Assembly: GCA_041574955.1 (NCBI GenBank) | Contig: JBFGNS010000209.1 | Coordinates: 1 to 6,247, forward strand | DNA: 6,247 nucleotides | Direction of reading: 5' to 3' | Source of the DNA: CALZJC01 sp041574955 | Lineage (GTDB): Bacteria; Acidobacteriota; Thermoanaerobaculia; Multivoradales; JAHEKO01 | In this document: piece by piece, positions 1-5,704 of the stretch | Position numbering within the stretch: position 1 is the stretch's first letter | Layout: the number at the start of each line of letters is the position of its first letter | Notes under the pieces: generated by a model | Seen by the model: the letters and a program-made list of their open reading frames with translations, nothing else | What the model was told of the DNA's origin: nothing | Databases searched by the model: none | Made by a program: the position numbers and the translations under genes

Positions 1-1144
1 CCACCAGCGCCTCGTCCGGCTCGCCCGCCAGCGCCGCCAGCGCGGCGCCGAGCGCGGCGCCCCGCCGCCGCCGCCAGCTCGGGTCGAGGATCTCGCCGCC
101 GCCCAGGGTGAGCGGCGGCGACGGGCGGCGGATGATGAAGCGGTCGCCGCGTACCGCCACCACCGGGCGGGCCAGGTTGAGCTCGACCGGGCCGGTGCCG
201 CCGGGCTCGATGGCGCCGGCGAGCGGTCGCAGCCGCCCCACCACCTCGCTCGAGTAGAGGTGGAGACGCACCGCGATCGAGCCGCGGATCGGCTTCGGCG
301 CCTCTGGCAGCAGGCTGAGCGTTGCCGCCAGCCGCCGGCTGCCGGCAAAGGCGGCCGGCGCGACCAGCTGCTGGCCGCGCTCGAGCTCGGCGAGCGAGGG
401 GCCGGTGAGCTGGAGCGCCGACCGCTCGCCGGCCTCGGCCCGCTCGCGCTCGGCGCCGTGCACCTGCACCCCCCGGACTCGCGCCGCGAGACCGGCCGGC
501 TCCACCGTCAGCTCGTCGCCGGCGCCCACCTCGCCGCTGACCAGCGTGCCGGTGACCACCACGCCCAGCCCCTTGAGGTGGAAGGCGCGGTCGATCGGCA
601 GCCGCGCCGGGCGGCCGGTGTCGGGCGGCGCGGCGTACTCCGTCGCCAGCGCGACCAGCTGCCGCTCGAGCTCTGCGACACCGTCGCCGGTGCGGCTCGA
701 CACCGCCAGCACCGGGGCGCCGGCGAACGGCGATGCGGCCAGCAGCTCCTCGACCTCGAGCCGCGCCAGCTCGAGCAGGTCGGCCGACACCAGGTCGGTC
801 TTGGTGAGCACCGCCAGCCCGGCCGGGATCCCCAGCAGGCCGCAGATCGCCAGGTGCTCGCGGGTCTGGGGCTTGACCCCCTCGTCGGCGGCGACCACCA
901 GCATCATCAGCCGGATGCCGCCGAGCCCGGCCAGCGCGTTGTGCAGAAACCGCTCGTGCCCCGGCACGTCGACGAAGCCGAGCTGCAGGTCGTCGCGCTC
1001 GAGGTGGGCGAAGCCCAGGTCGATGGTGATACCGCGGTCCTTCTCCTCGGCCCAGCGGTCGCAGTCGATGCCGGTCAGCGCCTCGACCAGCCGGGTCTTG
1101 CCGTGGTCGATGTGGCCGGCGGTGCCGACGATGACGCGCCGCAT
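1..1144 (-). CDS. selB: Selenocysteine-specific translation elongation factor SelB (5' part; gene continues past the window's left edge)
   Basis: SelB is a GTPase that binds selenocysteinyl-tRNA(Sec) and, through a C-terminal winged-helix region, the SECIS hairpin in mRNA, so that UGA is read as Sec on the ribosome. My translation gives 381 residues. Visible motifs are the P-loop GHIDHGKT (residues 10-17), RGITID with the switch I Thr (37-42), DVPGHE (59-64), TKTD (114-117) and SSRTG (149-153). Domain II opens with LPIDRAFHLKGLGVVVTGT (182-200), followed by the RVRGVQVHG segment, both typical of SelB and distinct from EF-Tu. The GTPase domain and domains II and III are present. The SECIS-binding winged helices lie beyond the edge (E. 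coli SelB is 614 aa). The ATG at 1144-1142 has an AGGAGA Shine-Dalgarno site just upstream. The gene lies 55 nt behind yqeY with no promoter seen in the gap, so it is probably co-transcribed with it. No selA, selC or selenoprotein gene is in the window. Confidence 0.95.
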   Translation of the reverse strand, partial: MRRVIVGTAGHIDHGKTRLVEALTGIDCDRWAEEKDRGITIDLGFAHLERDDLQLGFVDVPGHERFLHNALAGLGGIRLMMLVVAADEGVKPQTREHLAICGLLGIPAGLAVLTKTDLVSADLLELARLEVEELLAASPFAGAPVLAVSSRTGDGVAELERQLVALATEYAAPPDTGRPARLPIDRAFHLKGLGVVVTGTLVSGEVGAGDELTVEPAGLAARVRGVQVHGAERERAEAGERSALQLTGPSLAELERGQQLVAPAAFAGSRRLAATLSLLPEAPKPIRGSIAVRLHLYSSEVVGRLRPLAGAIEPGGTGPVELNLARPVVAVRGDRFIIRRPSPPLTLGGGEILDPSWRRRRGAALGAALAALAGEPDEALV

Positions 1145-1148
1145 GGTC

Positions 1149-1154
1149 TCTCCT
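1149..1154 (-). promoter_or_regulatory. Ribosome binding site of selB
   Basis: The minus strand reads AGGAGA followed by 4 nt and then ATG (5 nt if the core is taken as AGGAG). This canonical Shine-Dalgarno site supports the chosen selB start. It contrasts with yqeY, DUF4390 and uvrA, which have no such site. Confidence 0.75.
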
Positions 1155-1174
1155 GGGCCGAGCTCCGTCGACGC

Positions 1175-1198
1175 CCGGCGGCGGCGCGCCGCCGCCGG
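1175..1198. repeat. 24-bp perfect GC palindrome between yqeY and selB
   Basis: The 12-nt arm CCGGCGGCGGCG (1175-1186) is followed directly by its exact reverse complement (1187-1198). It begins just after the yqeY stop (1202-1200) and lies about 20 nt upstream of the selB Shine-Dalgarno site. In RNA it could form a stem of about 10 bp with a 4-nt loop. No U-tract follows on either strand, so it is not a standard intrinsic terminator. It could attenuate read-through into selB or protect the yqeY 3' end, or it could be chance in GCC/GGC-rich DNA. Confidence 0.6.
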
Positions 1199-1199
1199 C

Positions 1200-1649
1200 T
1201 CAGAGCTCGAGCAGCTCCCGCGCCAGCCGGTTGATGGTGGCGCCGTCGGCGCGGCCGCGGAAACGGGCCATCATGCGCGGCATGATGACGCCGAGCGCGG
1301 CCGGGCCGGCGAGCTCCTCTTCGGCGATCAGGGCGGCGATCGCCCGGCGCAACTCGCCCTCGTCGGCGGCCTCCGGCAGATAGGCGGCGAGGATCTCTGC
1401 CTCGCGCTCCTCGCGCGACGCCAGCTCCTCGCGGTTTCCCTGGCGGTACTGCTCGCTGGCCTCCTTGCGCTGCTTGATCGCCTTCTGCACCAGCGCCAGG
1501 AAGCGCGGCTCGTCGACCGCCTCGCCGGCGCGGATGCGCTCGTTGTCGATGGCGCTGAGCAGCAGCCCGAGCGTCGCCACCTTGTCGCGCTCGCCTGCCT
1601 TGCGCGCCGCCTGGAGATCGGCTTCGACCCGCTGGCGGGGCTCGGACAT
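1200..1649 (-). CDS. yqeY: YqeY / GatB-tail domain protein
   Basis: This 149-residue protein matches the whole length of the YqeY family (about 150 aa), an all-helical fold related to the C-terminal tRNA-interacting tail of GatB in the tRNA amidotransferase. Its exact cellular role is not established. Family hallmarks are a helical N-terminus with AARKAGERDK (14-23), IKQRKEASEQY (58-68), the segment EREAEILAAYLPE (81-93) and the GVIMPRMM helix (120-127) in the position of the family's GkvMk.lm segment. No catalytic motif is expected. The ATG at 1649-1647 lies only 6 nt after a perfect TATAAT and has no Shine-Dalgarno site, so the mRNA is predicted to be leaderless. The gene starts 52 nt after the kinase stop and is followed after 55 nt by selB, with which it probably shares a transcript. 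The selB neighbour fits a translation-related role, but this is context only. Confidence 0.92.
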   Translation of the reverse strand: MSEPRQRVEADLQAARKAGERDKVATLGLLLSAIDNERIRAGEAVDEPRFLALVQKAIKQRKEASEQYRQGNREELASREEREAEILAAYLPEAADEGELRRAIAALIAEEELAGPAALGVIMPRMMARFRGRADGATINRLARELLEL

Positions 1650-1655
1650 GGGCGG

Positions 1656-1661
1656 ATTATA
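1656..1661 (-). promoter_or_regulatory. Consensus -10 box (TATAAT) of a predicted leaderless yqeY-selB promoter
   Basis: The minus strand reads TATAAT, then CCGCCC, then the yqeY ATG. With the usual spacing of 6 nt between the -10 box and +1, transcription would begin on the A of the start codon. No TTGACA-like -35 is visible 16-18 nt upstream. That region is filled by a tandem 15-bp repeat. An exact AT-only hexamer in DNA this GC-rich is unlikely to be accidental. Confidence 0.75.
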
Positions 1662-1691
1662 CGGCCGCTCGCCCGCCGGCCGCTCGCCCGT
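1662..1691. repeat. Tandem 15-bp direct repeat upstream of the yqeY -10 box
   Basis: The unit CGGCCGCTCGCCCGC (1662-1676) is repeated immediately at 1677-1691, with only the last base differing (T for C). If +1 is at 1649, the repeats span -13 to -42 and replace the -35 element. They could be adjacent operator or activator sites, or a recent slippage duplication. No partner protein can be named. Confidence 0.6.
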
Positions 1692-1701
1692 CGCCGGCGG
1701 C

Positions 1702-3900
1702 CTACTGCTGCGGCAGCTCGATAGTGAACACGGTGCCGTGCGGACGGTTGTCGGACACCGTGATCGTGCCGTGGTGGTCGGAGACGATGCGGTGGACGAT
1801 CGACAGGCCGAGGCCGGTGCCGCGCCCCTTGGTCGAGAAGTAGGGCAGGAACAGCTTGCCGCGGGCCTCGAGCGGGATCCCCGGTCCGGTGTCGGTGACG
1901 GCGATCGACAGCCGGCCGTTGCCCTTGACGAAGGTCACCCTGACCTCGCCCGGCGGCTCGGTGGCGGCGATCGCGTTGTCAAGCAGGTTGATCAACACCC
2001 GCTTGAGCTGCTCCTGGTCGAGCCAGCCGGTGGCCTCGGGTGGCTCGACCGCGCTGGCTACCTCGACGCCGGGCTTGATGCCGTCGTACAGGTGCACCGT
2101 CTCCTCGACCAGCCGCGCCAGGTCGACGCGCTCCGGGTGCGGCCGCGGCATGCGCGCGAAGCGCGAGAACTCGTCCACCATGCCCTGCATCGTGTGCACC
2201 TCGCGCACGATGATCTCGACCCCCTCCTCGAGAGTGCGGCCGAGCTCGCGATCGCCCTGCTTGTAGCGGTGGAGCAGGCGCTCGGCGGCCAGCTTGATCG
2301 GCGTCAGCGGGTTCTTGATCTCGTGAGCGATGCGGCGCGCGGCGTCGTTCCAGGCCGCCGCCTGCTGCGCCTGGATCAGCTCGGTGTTGTCCTCCAGCAC
2401 CATCACCCGCCCGTGCACCCGGCCGTCGTGGTCGCGCATGGTGGTCACCTTGGCGTCGAAGGTCTTCCACTGGCCGCCGATCACCATCCGCAGCTGACGC
2501 GACGTCTGCTCCTGGCCCTCGGCGAACAGCCGCGCCAGCTTGCTGCGCTCCTCGTCGCTCCACGCCTCCTCCGGAGTCTTGCCCGTCACCTCTTCGGCCC
2601 GCTGCTTGAGCATCTCGAGCGCGGCGCCGTTCGAGGTCAGGATGCGCCCGTCCTCGCCCACCGCCACGACTCCGGCCGCCACTCCCTGCAGCACCGCCGA
2701 GATCACCGCGCGCTCTTCGCCCAGCCGCTGGTTGGCGGCCACCAGCTCACGGTTGCTCTCTTCGATCAGCCGCTTGCTGCGCTCCAGCTCGCCGGTCATG
2801 GTGTTGAACGACTCGACCAGCACGCCGAGCTCGTCGTCGGCGGCCACGTCGACCCGGTAGTCGAGGTCGCCGCTCGAGATGCGGCGGGTGCCCTCGGCCA
2901 GCGCCTGGATCGGCACCGTCAGCCGGCGCGCCAGGTAGAGGCCGGCCCAGGCGGCGCCCAGCAGCACCAGCAGGGTGACCATGAGGAAGGTGAGAAGGTA
3001 GCTGGCCTCGATCTCGCCGCGCCGCATCTCGAGCTGGCGGTAGTCCTGGAACGCTTCGATCAGCTCGGCGCTGTCGCGCGCCAGGGTCGGCCCGAGCAGG
3101 GTGCCGGCCACCACCAGCGAACGCGCTTCCGGCGTCGGCCCGTCGCCGGCGACCGCCGCCAGGATCAGCCGCCCCTGGCTGGCGGCGGTGGCGGTGACCC
3201 GCGACGCCTGGCCCTGGTGCAGCGCCTCGAGCAGGAAGCGGCGGTCGGGCTCCGGCAGGTCGCGCAGCCCAGACTGCGAGTTGATCACGCCGTGCACGAA
3301 GTCGGTGCCGACATAGACCCCGAGATAGTCCACCTCGAGCTCTTCCAGGTGGCGCTGCAGCTGGCGGGCGAGCTGTGGGCGCCGGCGCGGCTCGGCGAGG
3401 TCGAAGCCGGCGATCTCGGTGAGCACGGCGGCGGCGTCGCGCCGCCGGTTGCGTTCGACCATCGAGTTCAGCTCCTGCGCCACGTCGTGCCCCTGCTGCA
3501 GCACCCGCCGGATCGCCGGCTCGTTGAACCACTGGTCGATCCAGCCCTGCAGCAGCTCGCTGCCGTAGAGGAACAGCAGCAGCCCGGGTACCAGCGCCAG
3601 CCCGATGTAGGTGGCCACCAGCCGGGTGCCGAACTTCGAGCCCAGCCGCCGGTTGCGGCGGTCGACCAGCAGCTTGAACAGGTTGCGGAACAGGACGTAC
3701 AGGATGGTCAGGATGAGGACCAGGTTGACGTACCAGATCGCCAGCAGGAGCACGCGGTTGGCGGCGACGTCGGCCGGCAGCTCGGCACGCCGCTGGATGG
3801 CGTAGTAGATGAGCGACAGCAGCACCAGCAGCACGGCCAGGCCGCCGAAGATGAAGCGGCCGTCCTTGCGGCGGCTGCGCAGAGTGTCGCGGAGTGCCAT
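1702..3900 (-). CDS. NtrY-like transmembrane sensor histidine kinase (HAMP-PAS-HisKA-HATPase)
   Basis: This 732-residue inner-membrane kinase has the NtrY architecture. Three hydrophobic helices come first (about 17-34, 49-72, 92-113), with a positively charged loop RDRRNRRLGSK-like at 72-91. An extracytoplasmic sensor of about 185 residues (114-299) follows, then a fourth helix (300-322), a HAMP domain (322-375, with P330 and DELG at 356-359), a charged coiled-coil linker (370-395) and a PAS domain (about 396-510). The H-box ARRIAHEIKNPLTPIK has phospho-acceptor H526. The ATPase domain has N-box NLLDNAIAA (N642), G1 DTGPGI (670-675) and G2 GRGTGLGLS (692-700). It should autophosphorylate and pass phosphate to an NtrX-type regulator, but none follows. 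The minus frame is open upstream to 4572 only because of base composition. The ATG at 3900 is chosen because it sits 8 nt after the DUF4390 stop, is preceded by GAGG, and begins a typical NtrY N-terminus. The signal sensed is unknown. Confidence 0.93.
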   Translation of the reverse strand: MALRDTLRSRRKDGRFIFGGLAVLLVLLSLIYYAIQRRAELPADVAANRVLLLAIWYVNLVLILTILYVLFRNLFKLLVDRRNRRLGSKFGTRLVATYIGLALVPGLLLFLYGSELLQGWIDQWFNEPAIRRVLQQGHDVAQELNSMVERNRRRDAAAVLTEIAGFDLAEPRRRPQLARQLQRHLEELEVDYLGVYVGTDFVHGVINSQSGLRDLPEPDRRFLLEALHQGQASRVTATAASQGRLILAAVAGDGPTPEARSLVVAGTLLGPTLARDSAELIEAFQDYRQLEMRRGEIEASYLLTFLMVTLLVLLGAAWAGLYLARRLTVPIQALAEGTRRISSGDLDYRVDVAADDELGVLVESFNTMTGELERSKRLIEESNRELVAANQRLGEERAVISAVLQGVAAGVVAVGEDGRILTSNGAALEMLKQRAEEVTGKTPEEAWSDEERSKLARLFAEGQEQTSRQLRMVIGGQWKTFDAKVTTMRDHDGRVHGRVMVLEDNTELIQAQQAAAWNDAARRIAHEIKNPLTPIKLAAERLLHRYKQGDRELGRTLEEGVEIIVREVHTMQGMVDEFSRFARMPRPHPERVDLARLVEETVHLYDGIKPGVEVASAVEPPEATGWLDQEQLKRVLINLLDNAIAATEPPGEVRVTFVKGNGRLSIAVTDTGPGIPLEARGKLFLPYFSTKGRGTGLGLSIVHRIVSDHHGTITVSDNRPHGTVFTIELPQQ

Positions 3901-3906
3901 CGGCGG

Positions 3907-3910
3907 CCTC
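3907..3910 (-). promoter_or_regulatory. Probable ribosome binding site of the NtrY-like kinase
   Basis: GAGG overlaps the TGA stop of the DUF4390 gene and lies 6 nt before the kinase ATG. It is short, but its spacing is good. It suggests that translation of the kinase is coupled to termination of the upstream gene. Confidence 0.5.
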
Positions 3911-4451
3911 AGGCGGGGGGCCGGAACTTGCGCGAGTCGGTCCACTCGGTGGCGACCCGGCGCGGTATGAAGGCCAGGAAGGTGGTGGAGTCGAGCTCGG
4001 CCCGCATGCGCACGATCAGCCGGCGGTCGCCGGCGTCGCCGGCCGGCAGCGTGAACACCGGCACCGATTCGAAGTGCGTCATGGCGCGTTCCAGCTCGGC
4101 CGGATCTCTCACCACGCGGCTGCCGGTGAGCTTGCCGTCCTGCTTGACGTTGACCAGGTACTCGCGGGTCACCGCGTTGTACATCGCCACCACCCGCAGC
4201 CGGCTGGAGGACACCTGGCGATCGAACCAGCGCTTGCGGTCGCGCAGCAGGCGCAGGTCGTAGACGAAGCCCGACGGCAGGCCGGTCTGGATGCGCTCGA
4301 GCAGCTCGGCGTCGAAGCCGTTGACCAGCGTGAAGCTGACCTCGACCCGCTGGCCGTCGAGGCCGACGAGCGGCTCGGTCAGGTGGGGCTTGCCCTGCGG
4401 CTCCGCGGCGAACAGCAGTCCGAGCCACATCACGGCGACCGTCAGTCGCAT
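3909..4451 (-). CDS. Exported DUF4390 domain protein
   Basis: This 180-residue protein begins with a likely signal peptide: MRLT, a hydrophobic core at about 4-14, and a possible cleavage after LFAA (16). The mature part resembles DUF4390: a beta-rich opening (EPLVGLDGQRVEVSFTLVN, 26-44), a helix ending in TGLPSGFVYDLRLLRDRKRWFDRQV (56-80), RLRVVAMYNAVTREYLVNV (84-102), an AxELERAMTHFESVPVF helix (118-133) and VRMRAELD (147-154). The biochemical function of the family is unknown. DUF4390 genes are known directly upstream of ntrY-type kinases in several lineages, and here the gap to the kinase is 8 nt, so one operon and a role beside the sensor in the periplasm are likely inferences. An in-frame TAG at 4466-4464 leaves the ATG at 4451 as the first ATG of this frame. 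There is no Shine-Dalgarno site, and a -10-like box ends 9 nt before the ATG. Confidence 0.85.
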   Translation of the reverse strand: MRLTVAVMWLGLLFAAEPQGKPHLTEPLVGLDGQRVEVSFTLVNGFDAELLERIQTGLPSGFVYDLRLLRDRKRWFDRQVSSSRLRVVAMYNAVTREYLVNVKQDGKLTGSRVVRDPAELERAMTHFESVPVFTLPAGDAGDRRLIVRMRAELDSTTFLAFIPRRVATEWTDSRKFRPPA

Positions 4452-4460
4452 GCCGGCACG

Positions 4461-4469
4461 ACTCTAGCA
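4461..4469 (-). promoter_or_regulatory. Extended -10 promoter (TGCTAGAGT) for the DUF4390-kinase operon
   Basis: The minus strand reads CTGCTAGAGT followed by 9 nt and the DUF4390 ATG. TAGAGT (4466-4461) is the -10 box and TGC forms an extended -10. Normal spacing puts +1 about 3 nt before the ATG, so the mRNA would be nearly leaderless. The same motif occurs before the YbjN-family gene and uvrA. No -35 is recognisable. Confidence 0.55.
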
Positions 4470-4509
4470 GGGGCGGCATCGCGACGGCGCTGCCGCCGCC
4501 GCGCGGCGA

Positions 4510-4515
4510 TAGACT
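4510..4515 (+). promoter_or_regulatory. Putative -10 box (TAGACT) of smpB
   Basis: TAGACT is a good -10 match in the GC-rich gap between the DUF4390 gene and smpB. The smpB ATG begins 38 nt after it, predicting a leader of about 31-32 nt that is C-rich and has no Shine-Dalgarno site. There is no extended-10 TG and no clear -35, so this is the weakest promoter call in the window. Confidence 0.4.
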
Positions 4516-4553
4516 GCCGCCCCCGCCGCCCCTGCCGGCCCGCCGCCCGCACC

Positions 4554-5021
4554 ATGACGCAACGCAAGCCACCAGCCAGACAGGTCCTGGCCAGCAACCG
4601 GCGAGCCCGCCGCGAGTACGAGGTGCTGGAGCGGTTCGAGGCGGGGCTGGTGCTGGTCGGCACCGAGGTCAAGGCGGCGCGCCAGGGGCGCGTCCAGCTC
4701 AAGGACTCGTACGTCGAGATCCGCGACGGCGAAGCCTGGCTGGTGGGGGCGCACATCGGCGCCTACAGCCACGGCAACCTGCAGAACCACGAGCCCGAGC
4801 GGCCGCGCAAGCTGCTGCTCAACCGTCGCGAGCTGGACCGCCTGTACGGCCGCACGGCGATCCGCGGCCAGACCTGCATCCCGCTCGAGGTCTACATCAA
4901 GAGCAGCCGCATCAAGGTCGAGATCGCCCTGGCGCGCGGCCGCAAGCTATGGGACAAGCGCGAGAGCGAGCGCCGGCGCCAGCTCGACCGCGAGGCGCGC
5001 GAGGCGCGCGACGAGCGCTAG
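4554..5021 (+). CDS. smpB: SsrA-binding protein SmpB
   Basis: SmpB binds tmRNA (SsrA) and brings it to ribosomes stalled without a stop codon, so that the nascent chain is tagged for degradation and the ribosome is released. The 155-residue length is normal (E. coli 160). Family motifs are NRRARREYEVLERFEAGLVL (15-34), GTEVKAARQGRVQLKDSYV (36-54), the HIGAYSHGN segment (67-75), EPERPRKLLLNRREL (80-94) and GRKLWDKRE (129-137), with a basic C-terminal tail (REAREARDER) that would enter the empty mRNA channel. The reading frame is open far upstream only because stops are rare in this DNA. The ATG at 4554 fits the family start, though no Shine-Dalgarno site precedes it. The gene is divergent from DUF4390 and convergent with the YbjN gene. 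No tmRNA gene is seen in the window. Confidence 0.96.
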   Translation: MTQRKPPARQVLASNRRARREYEVLERFEAGLVLVGTEVKAARQGRVQLKDSYVEIRDGEAWLVGAHIGAYSHGNLQNHEPERPRKLLLNRRELDRLYGRTAIRGQTCIPLEVYIKSSRIKVEIALARGRKLWDKRESERRRQLDREAREARDER

Positions 5022-5119
5022 CCCGACCTTCGCGGCGAGCCGCTGCTGCGCGTGCGGATGCGCGGATCCTCGGGTACCTGCGGCCACTCGCCGAGCGGCT
5101 CGGTCAGAAGGTCGGGCTA
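5019..5119. terminator. Stop-to-stop imperfect palindrome, probable bidirectional terminator
   Basis: TAGCCCGACCTTC (5019-5031) and its exact reverse complement (5107-5119) flank the gap between two convergent genes. Each arm contains the stop codon of one gene (smpB TAG 5019-5021; YbjN-family TAG 5119-5117). Inside, CGAGCCGCT (5036-5044) pairs perfectly with AGCGGCTCG (5094-5102). The stem would be 13 bp plus 9 bp, separated by a 4 x 4 internal loop and capped by about 49 nt. No U-tract follows on either side, so termination would be non-canonical. A shared 3'-end stabiliser is equally possible. Confidence 0.6.
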
Positions 5120-5596
5120 GGAGCCGCCGGAGCGCTGCCGCCGCCCGCCGGTGTGGCGGATGCGGTCGCGCGCCGTCTGGCCGCCGAACTTGGCGACGAT
5201 CTTGTCGTCGTAGTCGTCGGCGATGTTGGCCACCGCGGCGATCGCGCCCAGCAGGTTGTTGTGGTCGAGCGACCGGCCGAAGATCGAGTGCGAGAAGAAG
5301 ACGTCGTTGCCGACCAGCGAAAAGGCGCCGACCGGCAGCTCGTGGTTGAGCTCCAGCAGGCCGAGCAGCAGGTTCTCCTCGAGCTCGACGCCCTGCACGC
5401 AGTAGGCGGTGACCAGCACGATGGTCTCCTCGGGACCGTACGGCTCGACCGAGATCTCCAGCACCGTGCTGCCGTAGGCGACGTAGAAGTGCGCGTTGTC
5501 GGGGTCGAGGTAGGGATCCTCGAACAGCTCCTCCAGATAGCCGGCCACCCGCTGGTGGGTGTCGGCGTGGCGCTCGTTCTCGAACTCGACCGTCAT
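5117..5596 (-). CDS. YbjN / type III secretion chaperone-like domain protein
   Basis: This 159-residue acidic, cytosolic protein has no signal peptide or membrane helix. It resembles the YbjN family, a fold shared with CesT/Tir-type secretion chaperones. Supporting features are an N-terminal amphipathic helix (13-26), a beta strand pair (HFYVAYGSTVLEISVEPYG, 36-54), ETIVLVTAYCVQGVE (57-71), ENLLLGLLELNHELPVGAFSLVGND (74-98), and a closing helix with IAAVANIADDYDDKIVAKFGG (119-139). The Leu-rich helix followed by a conserved-looking LN and a beta turn is typical of the family. The last 20 residues are Gly/Arg-rich and probably disordered. A strong GAGGAGG Shine-Dalgarno site supports the start at 5596. 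YbjN-fold proteins are thought to bind peptides or act as chaperones, but the substrate here is unknown. The neighbours smpB and uvrA give no clear functional link. Confidence 0.75.
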   Translation of the reverse strand: MTVEFENERHADTHQRVAGYLEELFEDPYLDPDNAHFYVAYGSTVLEISVEPYGPEETIVLVTAYCVQGVELEENLLLGLLELNHELPVGAFSLVGNDVFFSHSIFGRSLDHNNLLGAIAAVANIADDYDDKIVAKFGGQTARDRIRHTGGRRQRSGGS

Positions 5597-5601
5597 CTGG
5601 C

Positions 5602-5608
5602 CCTCCTC
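5602..5608 (-). promoter_or_regulatory. Ribosome binding site of the YbjN-family gene
   Basis: The minus strand reads GAGGAGG, then 5 nt, then ATG. This is the strongest Shine-Dalgarno site in the window, and it shows that the organism uses Shine-Dalgarno initiation alongside the predicted leaderless starts. Confidence 0.8.
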
Positions 5609-5614
5609 GCCGGT

Positions 5615-5623
5615 ACTCTAGCA
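5615..5623 (-). promoter_or_regulatory. Extended -10 promoter (TGCTAGAGT) of the YbjN-family gene
   Basis: The minus strand reads GGCTGCTAGAGT followed by 18 nt to the ATG. The predicted leader is about 12 nt and just holds the GAGGAGG Shine-Dalgarno site. The motif is identical over CTGCTAGAGT to the one before DUF4390. No -35 is evident. Confidence 0.6.
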
Positions 5624-5704
5624 GCCGGCCGGTGGACGCGGCGACGCCGCCCGCCGGGCCCCGGCGGCCGGCGCCGGCGCAGCCCCGGCCGCCAGGCTGC
5701 TAGA
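5617..5704. repeat. Inverted repeat holding the two divergent -10 boxes of the YbjN gene and uvrA
   Basis: TCTAGCAGCC (5617-5626) is the exact reverse complement of GGCTGCTAGA (5695-5704). The arms are the cores of the two divergent extended -10 promoters, separated by 68 bp of GC-rich DNA without other recognisable signals. The match may reflect shared promoter sequence or a common regulator site. Confidence 0.6.

Noticed and set aside
260..1724. Two open frames on the plus strand opposite selB and yqeY
   Set aside because: Both are low-complexity shadows of genes with complete GTPase or family motifs on the minus strand.
1465..4263. A very long open frame on the plus strand antisense to the kinase
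   Set aside because: Its product is low-complexity (rich in R, A, L, H, Q) and matches no family I know. It lies opposite a kinase with all the catalytic boxes. Antisense frames stay open in DNA with G/C third positions because stop codons are rare.
3894..4553. In-frame N-terminal extension of SmpB on the plus strand
   Set aside because: The extension is antisense to DUF4390 and low-complexity. SmpB starting at 4554 has the normal family length.
3901..4572. Upstream in-frame extension of the kinase reading frame to 4572
   Set aside because: It overlaps the whole DUF4390 gene, which has a clear signal peptide and family motifs. The translated extension is low-complexity, whereas the ATG at 3900 gives the standard NtrY N-terminus.
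5019..5119. A tRNA(Sec) or tmRNA-like gene, since selB and smpB are present and long terminal arms pair over about 100 nt
   Set aside because: On neither strand is there a T-loop GGTTCGA-type sequence, a 3' CCA or a plausible anticodon arm. The 13-bp arm is continuous rather than split into acceptor and T stems.
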